This document shows, one piece after another, positions 1 through 6,620 of a DNA stretch of 9,985 nt. How positions within the stretch are numbered: position 1 is the stretch's first letter; each line of letters begins with the position of its first letter. Under the pieces are notes generated by a model, which saw only the letters and a list, made by a program, of their open reading frames with translations, made no database searches and was not told the DNA's origin. Source of the stretch: DATKWS01 sp035529435 (GTDB lineage: Bacteria; Krumholzibacteriota; Krumholzibacteriia; Krumholzibacteriales; Krumholzibacteriaceae); NCBI GenBank assembly GCA_035529435.1, contig DATKWS010000183.1, positions 1-9,985 of the forward strand. Reading direction: 5' to 3'. The position numbers were made by a program, and so were the translations under genes.

Positions 1-1392
1 ACGCTGAAAAAAGAGATCAAGAAGCGCTCGATCAAGCTGATCGATCTCAAGTTCACCGATTTTCTCGGGCGGTGGCACCGCCTGACCGTCCCGGCATCGA
101 GCGCCAGCAAGAAGCTTTTCACGCACGGGCTCGGCTTCGACGGGTCCAATTTCGCGGGGCTGAAGACGGTGGAGCTGGGAGACCTCTCCCTCGTCCCCGA
201 CCTCGCGGCGGGATTCATCGATCCATTCAGCGAAATCCCGACGATATCCTTCATCTGCGATATCGTCGATGCGGAGTCCAAACGCCCCTTCCCGCGCGAC
301 CCGCGGCATATCGCGCGCAAGGCCGAGGCCTATTTGAAAAAAACCGGCATCGCCGATCTCAGCATGTGGGGGCCCGAGTTCGAGTACTACGTCTTCGACG
401 ATGTCCTCGTCGACACCTCCCACCTCACCTTCGGGTACGAGATCATCCCGTGCGAGGGTGAGCAGAAGGGGAGCTTCGGCCTGAAGACGCACGCGGGGTA
501 CCATGCGCTGCCTCCCGAGGACAGGCTCGCCGGGGTGCGCGACCGGACCGTCGTGCTGCTCGAGGAGGCGGGGATCAATATCATATACCACCACCACGAG
601 GTCGGCGGTCACGGCCAGGCCGAGATCGAGGTCGCGTTCGCGCCGCTCACGCGGATGGGCGACATCTCGATGATGGTAAAGTACTTCGTCCGCATGACGG
701 CCGACGAGGACGGGATGATCGCGACATTCATGCCGAAACCGATCCACGCCGAGGCGGGAAACGGCATGCATTTCCACCAGCATCTCTTCAAGAAGGGCAA
801 GCCGCTCTTCTACTCGAAGACGGGATACGCGGGGCTCAGCAAGTTGGCATTGCACTACATTGCGGGGCTCCTGAAGCACGCCCCCGCGCTCCTCGCCCTC
901 ACCAACCCGAGCACCAACTCGTACAAGCGGCTCGTGCCGGGATTCGAGGCGCCGGTGAACTGCTTCTTCTCGCTGGGGAACCGCTCCGCCGCGATCCGCA
1001 TACCGAAGTACGCGAGCTCCCCCGAGGCGAAGCGTATCGAGTTCCGCCCGCCCGATGCGACGGGGAATATCTACCTTTCGATGGCGGCGCAGCTCATGGC
1101 CGGGATCGACGGCATACGGAACAAGCTCGATCCGACAAGGCTCGGGTTCGGGCCGCTCGATGTGAATGTATTCGAGATGACGCGCGCGGAGCTCGACAAG
1201 ATCAAGGCTCTTCCCGGTTCCCTCGCCGAGGCGCTCCGCGAGCTGGAGAAGGATCACAGTTTCCTCCTCGAGGGCGGCGTCTTCGACGAGGTGATGATCG
1301 AGGACTGGATAAAGCTCAAGTTCGAAAATGACGTCCGGCCGGTGCGGAACCGCACGCACCCGCTCGAGGTCCAGCTCTACCTGGATTGCTGA
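1..1392 (+). CDS. glnA: Type I glutamine synthetase, 5' end cut off by window edge
   Basis: This enzyme makes glutamine from glutamate, ammonia and ATP in the cytoplasm. The reading frame is open from base 1 to the TGA at 1390-1392, giving 463 visible residues. Alignment from memory with E. coli GlnA (its D50 and E129 fall at visible residues 47 and 126) suggests only a few N-terminal residues are missing. Seen: the beta-grasp domain with FDGSN at 46-50, the metal-ligand motif GPEFEY (E126, E128), an HHHEV..GQAEIE stretch, GNGMHFHQHL, the NPSTNSYKRLVPGFEAPVN loop, NRSAAIRIP and IEFRPPD. The C-terminal part resembles the beta-type (E. coli-like) enzyme. Where E. coli has the adenylylated tyrosine in NLYDLP, this protein has NVFEMT, so the tyrosine is a phenylalanine (codon 1171-1173). 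The position matching E. coli Ser53 is Asn. The gene lies 90 bp upstream of gatE in the same direction. Identity as a glutamine synthetase family member is very secure. A related gamma-glutamyl ligase is possible but less likely, because the substrate-site motifs are kept. Confidence 0.96.
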   Translation, partial: TLKKEIKKRSIKLIDLKFTDFLGRWHRLTVPASSASKKLFTHGLGFDGSNFAGLKTVELGDLSLVPDLAAGFIDPFSEIPTISFICDIVDAESKRPFPRDPRHIARKAEAYLKKTGIADLSMWGPEFEYYVFDDVLVDTSHLTFGYEIIPCEGEQKGSFGLKTHAGYHALPPEDRLAGVRDRTVVLLEEAGINIIYHHHEVGGHGQAEIEVAFAPLTRMGDISMMVKYFVRMTADEDGMIATFMPKPIHAEAGNGMHFHQHLFKKGKPLFYSKTGYAGLSKLALHYIAGLLKHAPALLALTNPSTNSYKRLVPGFEAPVNCFFSLGNRSAAIRIPKYASSPEAKRIEFRPPDATGNIYLSMAAQLMAGIDGIRNKLDPTRLGFGPLDVNVFEMTRAELDKIKALPGSLAEALRELEKDHSFLLEGGVFDEVMIEDWIKLKFENDVRPVRNRTHPLEVQLYLDC

Positions 1393-1393
1393 T

Positions 1394-1444
1394 CGGGCGC
1401 CGGACAGCGGCACGCGGTCACCGGACTTCGCACGCCGGCACCCG
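1394..1444 (+). other. GC-rich stem-loop just after the glutamine synthetase stop
   Basis: CGGGCGCCGG at 1394-1403 pairs with CCGGCACCCG at 1435-1444, with 9 of 10 pairs and one C/A mismatch, around a 31-nt loop. It begins one base after the stop codon. No T-run follows, so it is not a classic intrinsic terminator. It could be a weak terminator, an mRNA-stability element that sets glnA expression apart from gatE, or chance in GC-rich DNA. Confidence 0.3.
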
Positions 1445-1482
1445 AAGGCGCTGATACGAACACCAGCGAGAAAGCGAACACC

Positions 1483-3414
1483 GTGGCCGAAATAAAGAGA
1501 ATGGACGAAATGACGCCGGAGGCCTACGCCGGAATCGGTTTCAAGAGCGGCCTCGAGATCCATCAACAACTCGACACCAAAAAGAAGCTCTTCTGCCGCT
1601 GCCCCGTCCTCCCCTACACCGAGGAATTCCACGCCGAGATACTCCGTCACATGCGCCCCACCCTCTCCGAGCTGGGCGAGTACGACGGCACGGCCCTGAT
1701 GGAATTCAAGACCAAGAAAGAGATCATCTACCAGATCAACAAGGACACGGTCTGCACGTACGAGATGGACGACACGCCGCCGTTCGAGCTGAATGAGCAG
1801 GCGCTCGACATCGCCCTCGAAGTAACGATGCTCCTCAGGTGCAACCTCGTCAGCGAGGTCCACATCGCCCGCAAGCAGTACCTCGACGGCTCGATCCCGA
1901 CCGGATTCCAGCGGACGACGATACTCGGCGTGGACGGATGGATCCCCTACGCGGGACGGCGCATCGGGATCACGCAGCTCGGCCTCGAGGAGGACGCCTG
2001 CCGCGAGGTGAGCGATATCGAACACGTGCGCACCTACCGCACCGACCGCCTCGGCATCCCGCTCATCGAGACGGTGACATACCCCGACATGAAGACGCCG
2101 CAGGAGGTGGCCGACGTCGCGCAGATACTCCGGTACCTCACCCGGTCGACCGGCAAGGTCAGGACCGGTATCGGCGCCGCGCGTGAGGATGTCAATGTCT
2201 CCGTCGAGGGTGGCCGCCGGGTCGAGATCAAGGGAGTGCCCCGCATCCCGCTGATTCCGCTCCTCGTGCACACCGAGGCGTTCCGGCAGATCAACCTGCT
2301 CGAGATCAAGCGCGAGCTGGCGCGCCGCGGGATAACAAAGGACTCGTTCAAGGCCGACACGTTCGATGTCACCGAGCTCGTACGCGGCACGCAGTACTAC
2401 CCGATCGCGAAGGCACTCAAGAAAAATCGCGAGGCGCGCGCCGTCGTGCTCCGCGGGTACCGCGGCATTCTCAAGTTCCAGACGCAGCCCGAGACGACAT
2501 TCGCCAAGGAGATCTCCGACCGCGTGCGCGTCATCGCCTGCCTCGACCGCCTGCCGAACATCGCGCATTCCGACATGGAGGGCGAGACACTCTCCAGCAC
2601 CGAGTGGACCAGGATCAAGAAGCTGACGAAGCCGGGCGACAGGGACGCGGTGGTGATCGTGTGGGGCAACGCGCAGGACGTCGAGTCCGGCGCGCGCGAG
2701 ATCGCGTTACGCGCCGCGGACGCGCTGGACGGCGTCCCCAACGAGACGCGCCAGGCGTTCCCCGATGGGACGAACGGCTTCGAGCGCATCCTTCCCGGCC
2801 CCGACCGCATGTACCCCGATACCGATCTTCCCCCGCTCGCCATCACCGAAGAGAGAATAGAACGAATACGGGCGACGCTCCCCGAAACGCCGTGGGAGCG
2901 CCGTGAGCGGTACGGGAAGATGGGGTTCTCCGGGGATCTGGCCGGGCGGATGGCCGTGGCTCCGGAGAAGGACCTCTTCGATCGGGCGACGGAGATATCG
3001 AATCATTCACCGGGCTATCTCGCCGCATTGACGATCGGGCGGCTGCGGTGGCTGCGCCGGCTCGGGCGGCTCCCGAACTTTACCGACGACAGATACATTG
3101 CAACGCTCGAGGCGGCGGCGAAGCACAACCTGCACAAAGAGGCCCTGGTCGGGCTGATCGAACAGACGTGCGGCCCCGGGAACGCGGAGCCGAAAAAAGC
3201 GGCCGCGGCAATCGCCATCGCCAAGCCGGCCGGCACCGGGGAGGCCGTCATGACATTCCTCGGGGAAACCGATCCCCCGATATTCGACGGCGACAAGCTG
3301 GCGCGCTACCTGATGGGTTTCGTCATGGAGGCGTTCCGCGGCAGGATCGCCGGCGCGGAGGCGGAAAAAATAGTGAAACAATTCGTATCGGGCCCGGCCG
3401 GAGGAACGCAGTGA
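1483..3414 (+). CDS. gatE: Glu-tRNA(Gln) amidotransferase subunit E (archaeal type)
   Basis: GatE binds misacylated Glu-tRNA(Gln), activates the glutamate with ATP and transfers ammonia supplied by GatD, giving Gln-tRNA(Gln) in the cytoplasm. The 643-residue protein matches the family layout. A GatB-like cradle domain covers about residues 18-310, with GLEIHQQLDTKKKLFCRCP near 23-41, AREDVNVSVEGG at 233-244 and VEIKGV at 247-252. An AspRS-like GAD insertion covers about 320-430. The GatE-specific PDGTNGFERILPGPDRMYPDTD block is at 427-448, and a YqeY-like tail lies at about 480-635. The length and the GAD insertion separate it from bacterial GatB, which is about 480 residues. The start is taken as GTG 1483; ATG 1501 (residue 7) and ATG 1510 (residue 10) are alternatives, and no strong Shine-Dalgarno site favours one. 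The gene overlaps gatD by 4 bp, so translation is probably coupled. GatDE is classically archaeal, so its presence here suggests ancient transfer or a little-known bacterial branch. Confidence 0.95.
   Translation: MAEIKRMDEMTPEAYAGIGFKSGLEIHQQLDTKKKLFCRCPVLPYTEEFHAEILRHMRPTLSELGEYDGTALMEFKTKKEIIYQINKDTVCTYEMDDTPPFELNEQALDIALEVTMLLRCNLVSEVHIARKQYLDGSIPTGFQRTTILGVDGWIPYAGRRIGITQLGLEEDACREVSDIEHVRTYRTDRLGIPLIETVTYPDMKTPQEVADVAQILRYLTRSTGKVRTGIGAAREDVNVSVEGGRRVEIKGVPRIPLIPLLVHTEAFRQINLLEIKRELARRGITKDSFKADTFDVTELVRGTQYYPIAKALKKNREARAVVLRGYRGILKFQTQPETTFAKEISDRVRVIACLDRLPNIAHSDMEGETLSSTEWTRIKKLTKPGDRDAVVIVWGNAQDVESGAREIALRAADALDGVPNETRQAFPDGTNGFERILPGPDRMYPDTDLPPLAITEERIERIRATLPETPWERRERYGKMGFSGDLAGRMAVAPEKDLFDRATEISNHSPGYLAALTIGRLRWLRRLGRLPNFTDDRYIATLEAAAKHNLHKEALVGLIEQTCGPGNAEPKKAAAAIAIAKPAGTGEAVMTFLGETDPPIFDGDKLARYLMGFVMEAFRGRIAGAEAEKIVKQFVSGPAGGTQ
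3400..3404 (+). promoter_or_regulatory. Shine-Dalgarno site that sets the gatD start
   Basis: GGAGG lies inside the end of gatE, 6 nt before GTG 3411. This spacing fixes the gatD start at the GTG that overlaps the gatE stop (GTGA, 3411-3414). It also argues against the open frame that runs upstream to 3048, whose translation is Arg/Ala-rich and unlike GatD. Confidence 0.85.
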
Positions 3415-4796
3415 GCAACGACCTCTACAAGGGCTACCGCGGCGACGCGCTGGCGTTCCTCAAGAAATTCAAGGTCGGCGTCTGGTTCGACGTCGAGATC
3501 GAGTCGACGCGCGGCGCATTCACCGGTATCATCCTCCCCCGCTCCGAGACGGCCAACGACAAGCACATCGTCCTGAAGCTCCGGAACGGCTACAATGTCG
3601 GTCTCGCCGTCGAGACGATATCGAAGGTCAAGGAGATGGGTCGCAAGGAGGCCCACTACAAGATCCCCGAGAAGGAGTTCCCGTACGACCCCAAAAAGCC
3701 CAACGTCAAGCTCCTCGGCACGGGAGGCACCATCGCCTCGCGGCTCGACTACCGGACGGGCGCCGTGATACCGGCCTTTTCCCCCGGAGAGCTGTACGGC
3801 TCGGTCCCCGAGCTGGCCGATATCTGCAACCTCGACACGCAAAAGCTGTACGGCGTCTTCAGCGAGAACATGGGGCCCGAGCAGTGGATCGGCACGGCCG
3901 AGGCGATCGGGCGCGAGATCGAGAACGGCATAGACGGGATCGTGATCGGGCACGGGACAGACACGATGCACCACACGGCGGCGATCCTCTCATTCATGGT
4001 CCAGGACCCGCCGGTCCCGATCGTCATGGTCGGCTCGCAGCGATCGAGCGACCGGCCGTCGAGCGATGCGGCTATTAATTTAATCAATGCGACGCGGACC
4101 GCCGCCGAGGGGGATATCGCCGAGGTGATGGTCTGCATGTTCGGTCCGACGAGCGATCAGTACGGCCTCCTCCATCGCGGAACCCGCGTGAGGAAAATGC
4201 ACTCGTCCTACCGCTCGACATTCCGAACGATCAGCGACATTCCGCTCGCCACGGTCGACCGGCACACATTCCACCACCTACGGCAGGACTACAAGCGGCG
4301 GCGCACGGACCACAATGTCACGATCAACACGGCGTTCGACGACCGCGTAACGATCGTCTACTACTACCCCAACATGAAGCCGGACATCATCGACTCGCTG
4401 ATCGACAACGGCTACCAGGGGATCATCATCGCGGGGACCGGCCTCGGACACGTCAACAAGCCCCTCTACCCCTCGCTGAAACGCGCCTATGATACGGGGA
4501 TCCACGTCTACATGACGGTACAGACCCTCTGGGGGTACGTTCAGATGTACGTCTACGACACGGGGCGCGACATGATGGACCTCGGCGTTATACCCGCCTC
4601 CAACATGCTCCCCGAGGTGGCATACATGAAGCTCGGCTGGGCGCTCGGCCAGAGCCACGACCGCGAGGAGGTCAAGAAGATCATGCTGACCCCCGTCGCC
4701 GGTGAGATCACCGAGCGCGAGCCGCATAACGGGTACCTCATCTACCAGGGAGGGATCCCCGAGGTCGAGGAGTTCATCAGCCGGTACAAGAAGTGA
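3411..4796 (+). CDS. gatD: Glu-tRNA(Gln) amidotransferase subunit D (archaeal type)
   Basis: GatD is the amidase partner of GatE. It releases ammonia from an amide donor (glutamine, or asparagine in some studied cases) and passes it to the GatE active site. The 461-residue protein has the GatD-specific N-terminal SH3-like domain (about 18-76), which plain L-asparaginases lack, then a two-lobed asparaginase fold. Catalytic residues expected from asparaginase and archaeal GatD are visible: T107 in TGGTIAS, T183 and D184 in HGTDTMHHTA, and K262 in TRVRKMH. SQRSSDRPSSDAAIN at 209-223 and AGTGLGHVN at 341-349 are further family blocks. The C-terminal lobe runs to about 460. Its start is GTG 3411, overlapping the gatE stop, with GGAGG 6 nt upstream. 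At its 3' end GTGA again overlaps the next gene. A free-standing asparaginase is unlikely given the N-terminal domain and the adjacent gatE. Confidence 0.95.
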   Translation: MSNDLYKGYRGDALAFLKKFKVGVWFDVEIESTRGAFTGIILPRSETANDKHIVLKLRNGYNVGLAVETISKVKEMGRKEAHYKIPEKEFPYDPKKPNVKLLGTGGTIASRLDYRTGAVIPAFSPGELYGSVPELADICNLDTQKLYGVFSENMGPEQWIGTAEAIGREIENGIDGIVIGHGTDTMHHTAAILSFMVQDPPVPIVMVGSQRSSDRPSSDAAINLINATRTAAEGDIAEVMVCMFGPTSDQYGLLHRGTRVRKMHSSYRSTFRTISDIPLATVDRHTFHHLRQDYKRRRTDHNVTINTAFDDRVTIVYYYPNMKPDIIDSLIDNGYQGIIIAGTGLGHVNKPLYPSLKRAYDTGIHVYMTVQTLWGYVQMYVYDTGRDMMDLGVIPASNMLPEVAYMKLGWALGQSHDREEVKKIMLTPVAGEITEREPHNGYLIYQGGIPEVEEFISRYKK

Positions 4797-6409
4797 CGGA
4801 TACGACCGACCAGAACAAGGGCCCCGTCGATCTCTCGACCGCAAAGGTCATCTCCGATACCTTCTTCGTCTCCTTCTCGCGCATACTCGTCCTCCTGATG
4901 AAGCCGGTCCGCGGCATAATACTGGGGAGGCTCCTCGGTCCGGCGCTCTACGGCATCCTGAACATCCCCGTCCCGTACGTGAACATACTGAAACTGCTGT
5001 CCAATATCGGTTTCAATACGGCCGTGGTGAAGCTCGTCCCCGCGTACCGCCAGAAGGGCCGCCAGGATCTCGCTAAAATGATCCTCCGCTCGACGGCGGC
5101 CCTCACCGTGACGCTCGGCGCGCTGTGGAGCATTCTCATCGTCGTCCTCGCGCCGCAGATCGCCGAGCGTATCGCCCACCGTCCCGACGCGCTGAACCCG
5201 ATACGCCTCTACGCGCTGATCATCCCGTTTCTCGCGATGAACACCTTCTACATCTCGGCCTACCTCGCCGTGCAGCGCGGCAAGCTCCAGGGGGCCATCA
5301 CGCTCTGGCACGGCGTCCTCCAGGTGGCCCTGCCGCTCGCATTCATCCTCATCAGGCGGAGCGTCACACTCGTCATCGGCGGCCTCGTCGCCGCCGAGGT
5401 GATCGGGACGATTCTCTTCGCCGTCTATCTCGGGCGGCGGGGCCTCGCGGGATTCGGCGGGGGGACGGGGCCGCTCGCGCGTGGCGCCGCCGGCTCCGGT
5501 GCGGAGACCGGCCCGCTCGGGCGCGGTATGCGCGAGGTCTGGGGATTCGGCAGGCTCTTCTTCTTCACCGACCTCGGGTGGATGATGATCCACTCTGTCG
5601 ACAAATTGATGGTGCAGAACCTCCTCGATATCGAGCAGTACGGATTCTACGCCATGGCTGCGCTCGTCATCACCGGCCTCAGCACCATCGCCACGACGGG
5701 TGGGATCGCGCTCGTGCCGTCCCTCACGGTGGCGCGGGAGTCGGGGGACGCGGCCGCATTCCGGCGGCAGGCGAGAAACACGGCACGCCTCGGATTTATC
5801 GTCCTCGTACCCATCGTCGCCATGATCATCGTTCTCATCGGCGACTTCTTCGCGATCGTGCTGCCCCGCTTCGTGCCTTCCGTGCCGGTGATCCGCACGC
5901 TCGCGTGCATAGGATTCGTCCTCGTGTTCAGCCGCGTGGCGTGGGCCACGCTCGTCGCGTACGGCAGGGGCACCGCGGCATCGATCGCCTACATCTTCGC
6001 CGCCGTCTGGAATGTCGCATGGAACTGGATACTGATACCGCCGTACGGAATCGTGGGGGCCGCGATGGCGACGCTATCGACCTTTATCGTCCTGGCGCTG
6101 GTCCTCCAGATCCTGATGTACCGCGTCTCGCGTGAGTGGGTCGGCATCGGGGGGCTGATCCATGCCGTTCTTATCTCGCTCCTCTTCCCGATTCTCGGGT
6201 GGTTGATGCCGGGCGCGGGGCACCTCCTCCGGATCATCTCCGTCACCGTCACGGGGTGCGTTCTGTACGGCATCCTCTCGCTGGTGACGCGCCTCGTGAG
6301 GGCCGCGGATCTCGAGAAGGTCACGATCGCGCTGCGGCCGCGCGCCCATGTCCCGCACGTGCATGCCGCGCTCGGCCTCATCGGACTGCTGCGGCGGATC
6401 GCACGGTGA
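4793..6409 (+). CDS. Polysaccharide/lipid-linked oligosaccharide flippase (MOP superfamily, Wzx-like)
   Basis: This is a 538-residue inner-membrane protein with many hydrophobic segments, roughly a dozen or more by eye, over residues 17-505. Such proteins flip undecaprenyl-linked sugars for cell-surface polysaccharide. The N-terminal block with GRLLGPALYGILNIP (45-59) and the mid-protein VDKLMVQNLLDIEQYGFYAMA stretch (269-289) are typical of the polysaccharide biosynthesis flippase family. Residues 217-246 form a Gly/Ala-rich hydrophilic insertion between the two halves of the transporter, containing GPLARG and GPLGRG. The GTG start overlaps the gatD TGA (GTGA, 4793-4796) and no strong Shine-Dalgarno site is seen, so translational coupling to gatD is the likely means of initiation. 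No glycosyltransferases or polymerase genes are in view, so the sugar substrate cannot be told. A peptidoglycan-type MurJ flippase is less likely on sequence pattern. Confidence 0.85.
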   Translation: MTDTTDQNKGPVDLSTAKVISDTFFVSFSRILVLLMKPVRGIILGRLLGPALYGILNIPVPYVNILKLLSNIGFNTAVVKLVPAYRQKGRQDLAKMILRSTAALTVTLGALWSILIVVLAPQIAERIAHRPDALNPIRLYALIIPFLAMNTFYISAYLAVQRGKLQGAITLWHGVLQVALPLAFILIRRSVTLVIGGLVAAEVIGTILFAVYLGRRGLAGFGGGTGPLARGAAGSGAETGPLGRGMREVWGFGRLFFFTDLGWMMIHSVDKLMVQNLLDIEQYGFYAMAALVITGLSTIATTGGIALVPSLTVARESGDAAAFRRQARNTARLGFIVLVPIVAMIIVLIGDFFAIVLPRFVPSVPVIRTLACIGFVLVFSRVAWATLVAYGRGTAASIAYIFAAVWNVAWNWILIPPYGIVGAAMATLSTFIVLALVLQILMYRVSREWVGIGGLIHAVLISLLFPILGWLMPGAGHLLRIISVTVTGCVLYGILSLVTRLVRAADLEKVTIALRPRAHVPHVHAALGLIGLLRRIAR

Positions 6410-6529
6410 CCCGAGATTCTGTCGACGGCAATAGGCACACGCTCCCTCGTCGCCCCTTCTTTCTCCATTTCCTTGGACATCTCTACCTCCTCGCGTTACT
6501 CCCATTCTACTACCAATTCGGTGTCCAAG
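6410..6529 (-). other. Orphan Shine-Dalgarno and start codon, possible insertion-sequence remnant
   Basis: On the minus strand GAGGAGG lies 5 nt before ATG 6480-6478, followed by codons for MSKEMEKEGATRERVPIAVD. The frame then stays open into the antisense of the flippase gene (to 5989), where the translation is Arg/Thr-rich and looks like a shadow. Only the first 20 or so codons look like a natural protein start. An 8-bp inverted repeat, CTTGGACA 6472-6479 and TGTCCAAG 6522-6529, brackets the start region. This fits a truncated 5' end of a lost gene, perhaps an insertion-sequence transposase. I do not recognise the family, so this is inference. Confidence 0.3.
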
Positions 6530-6620
6530 AAAACTGGGGGCTCTATACCTGTTGGTAAGACATGATTCGCTCGGCAGTCGCCCTGCTTGTACAATCTTTA
6601 TGGGAAAAAGGTCAATATTA

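Noticed and set aside
72..461. A 129-codon plus-strand open frame at the window start
   Set aside because: It is out of frame with glutamine synthetase, whose frame is open from base 1 with clear family sequence before 169.
3048..3410. A longer N-terminus for GatD reading back to 3048
   Set aside because: That part overlaps gatE extensively and translates to Arg/Ala/Gly-rich noise. GTG 3411 has an ideal Shine-Dalgarno site and gives the normal GatD start.
1483..4796. Reading the pair as bacterial GatB plus a stand-alone L-asparaginase
   Set aside because: The first protein is too long for GatB and has the GAD insertion and GatE-specific blocks. The second has the GatD N-terminal domain, and no gatA or gatC is nearby.
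4742..5593. A 283-codon minus-strand open frame opposite the gatD end and flippase start
   Set aside because: Its composition is extremely charged with no recognisable domain, and it lies opposite two well-supported genes.
5125..6135. A 336-codon plus-strand open frame inside the flippase gene in another frame
   Set aside because: The Arg/His/Pro-rich translation is the usual frame shadow in GC-rich DNA.
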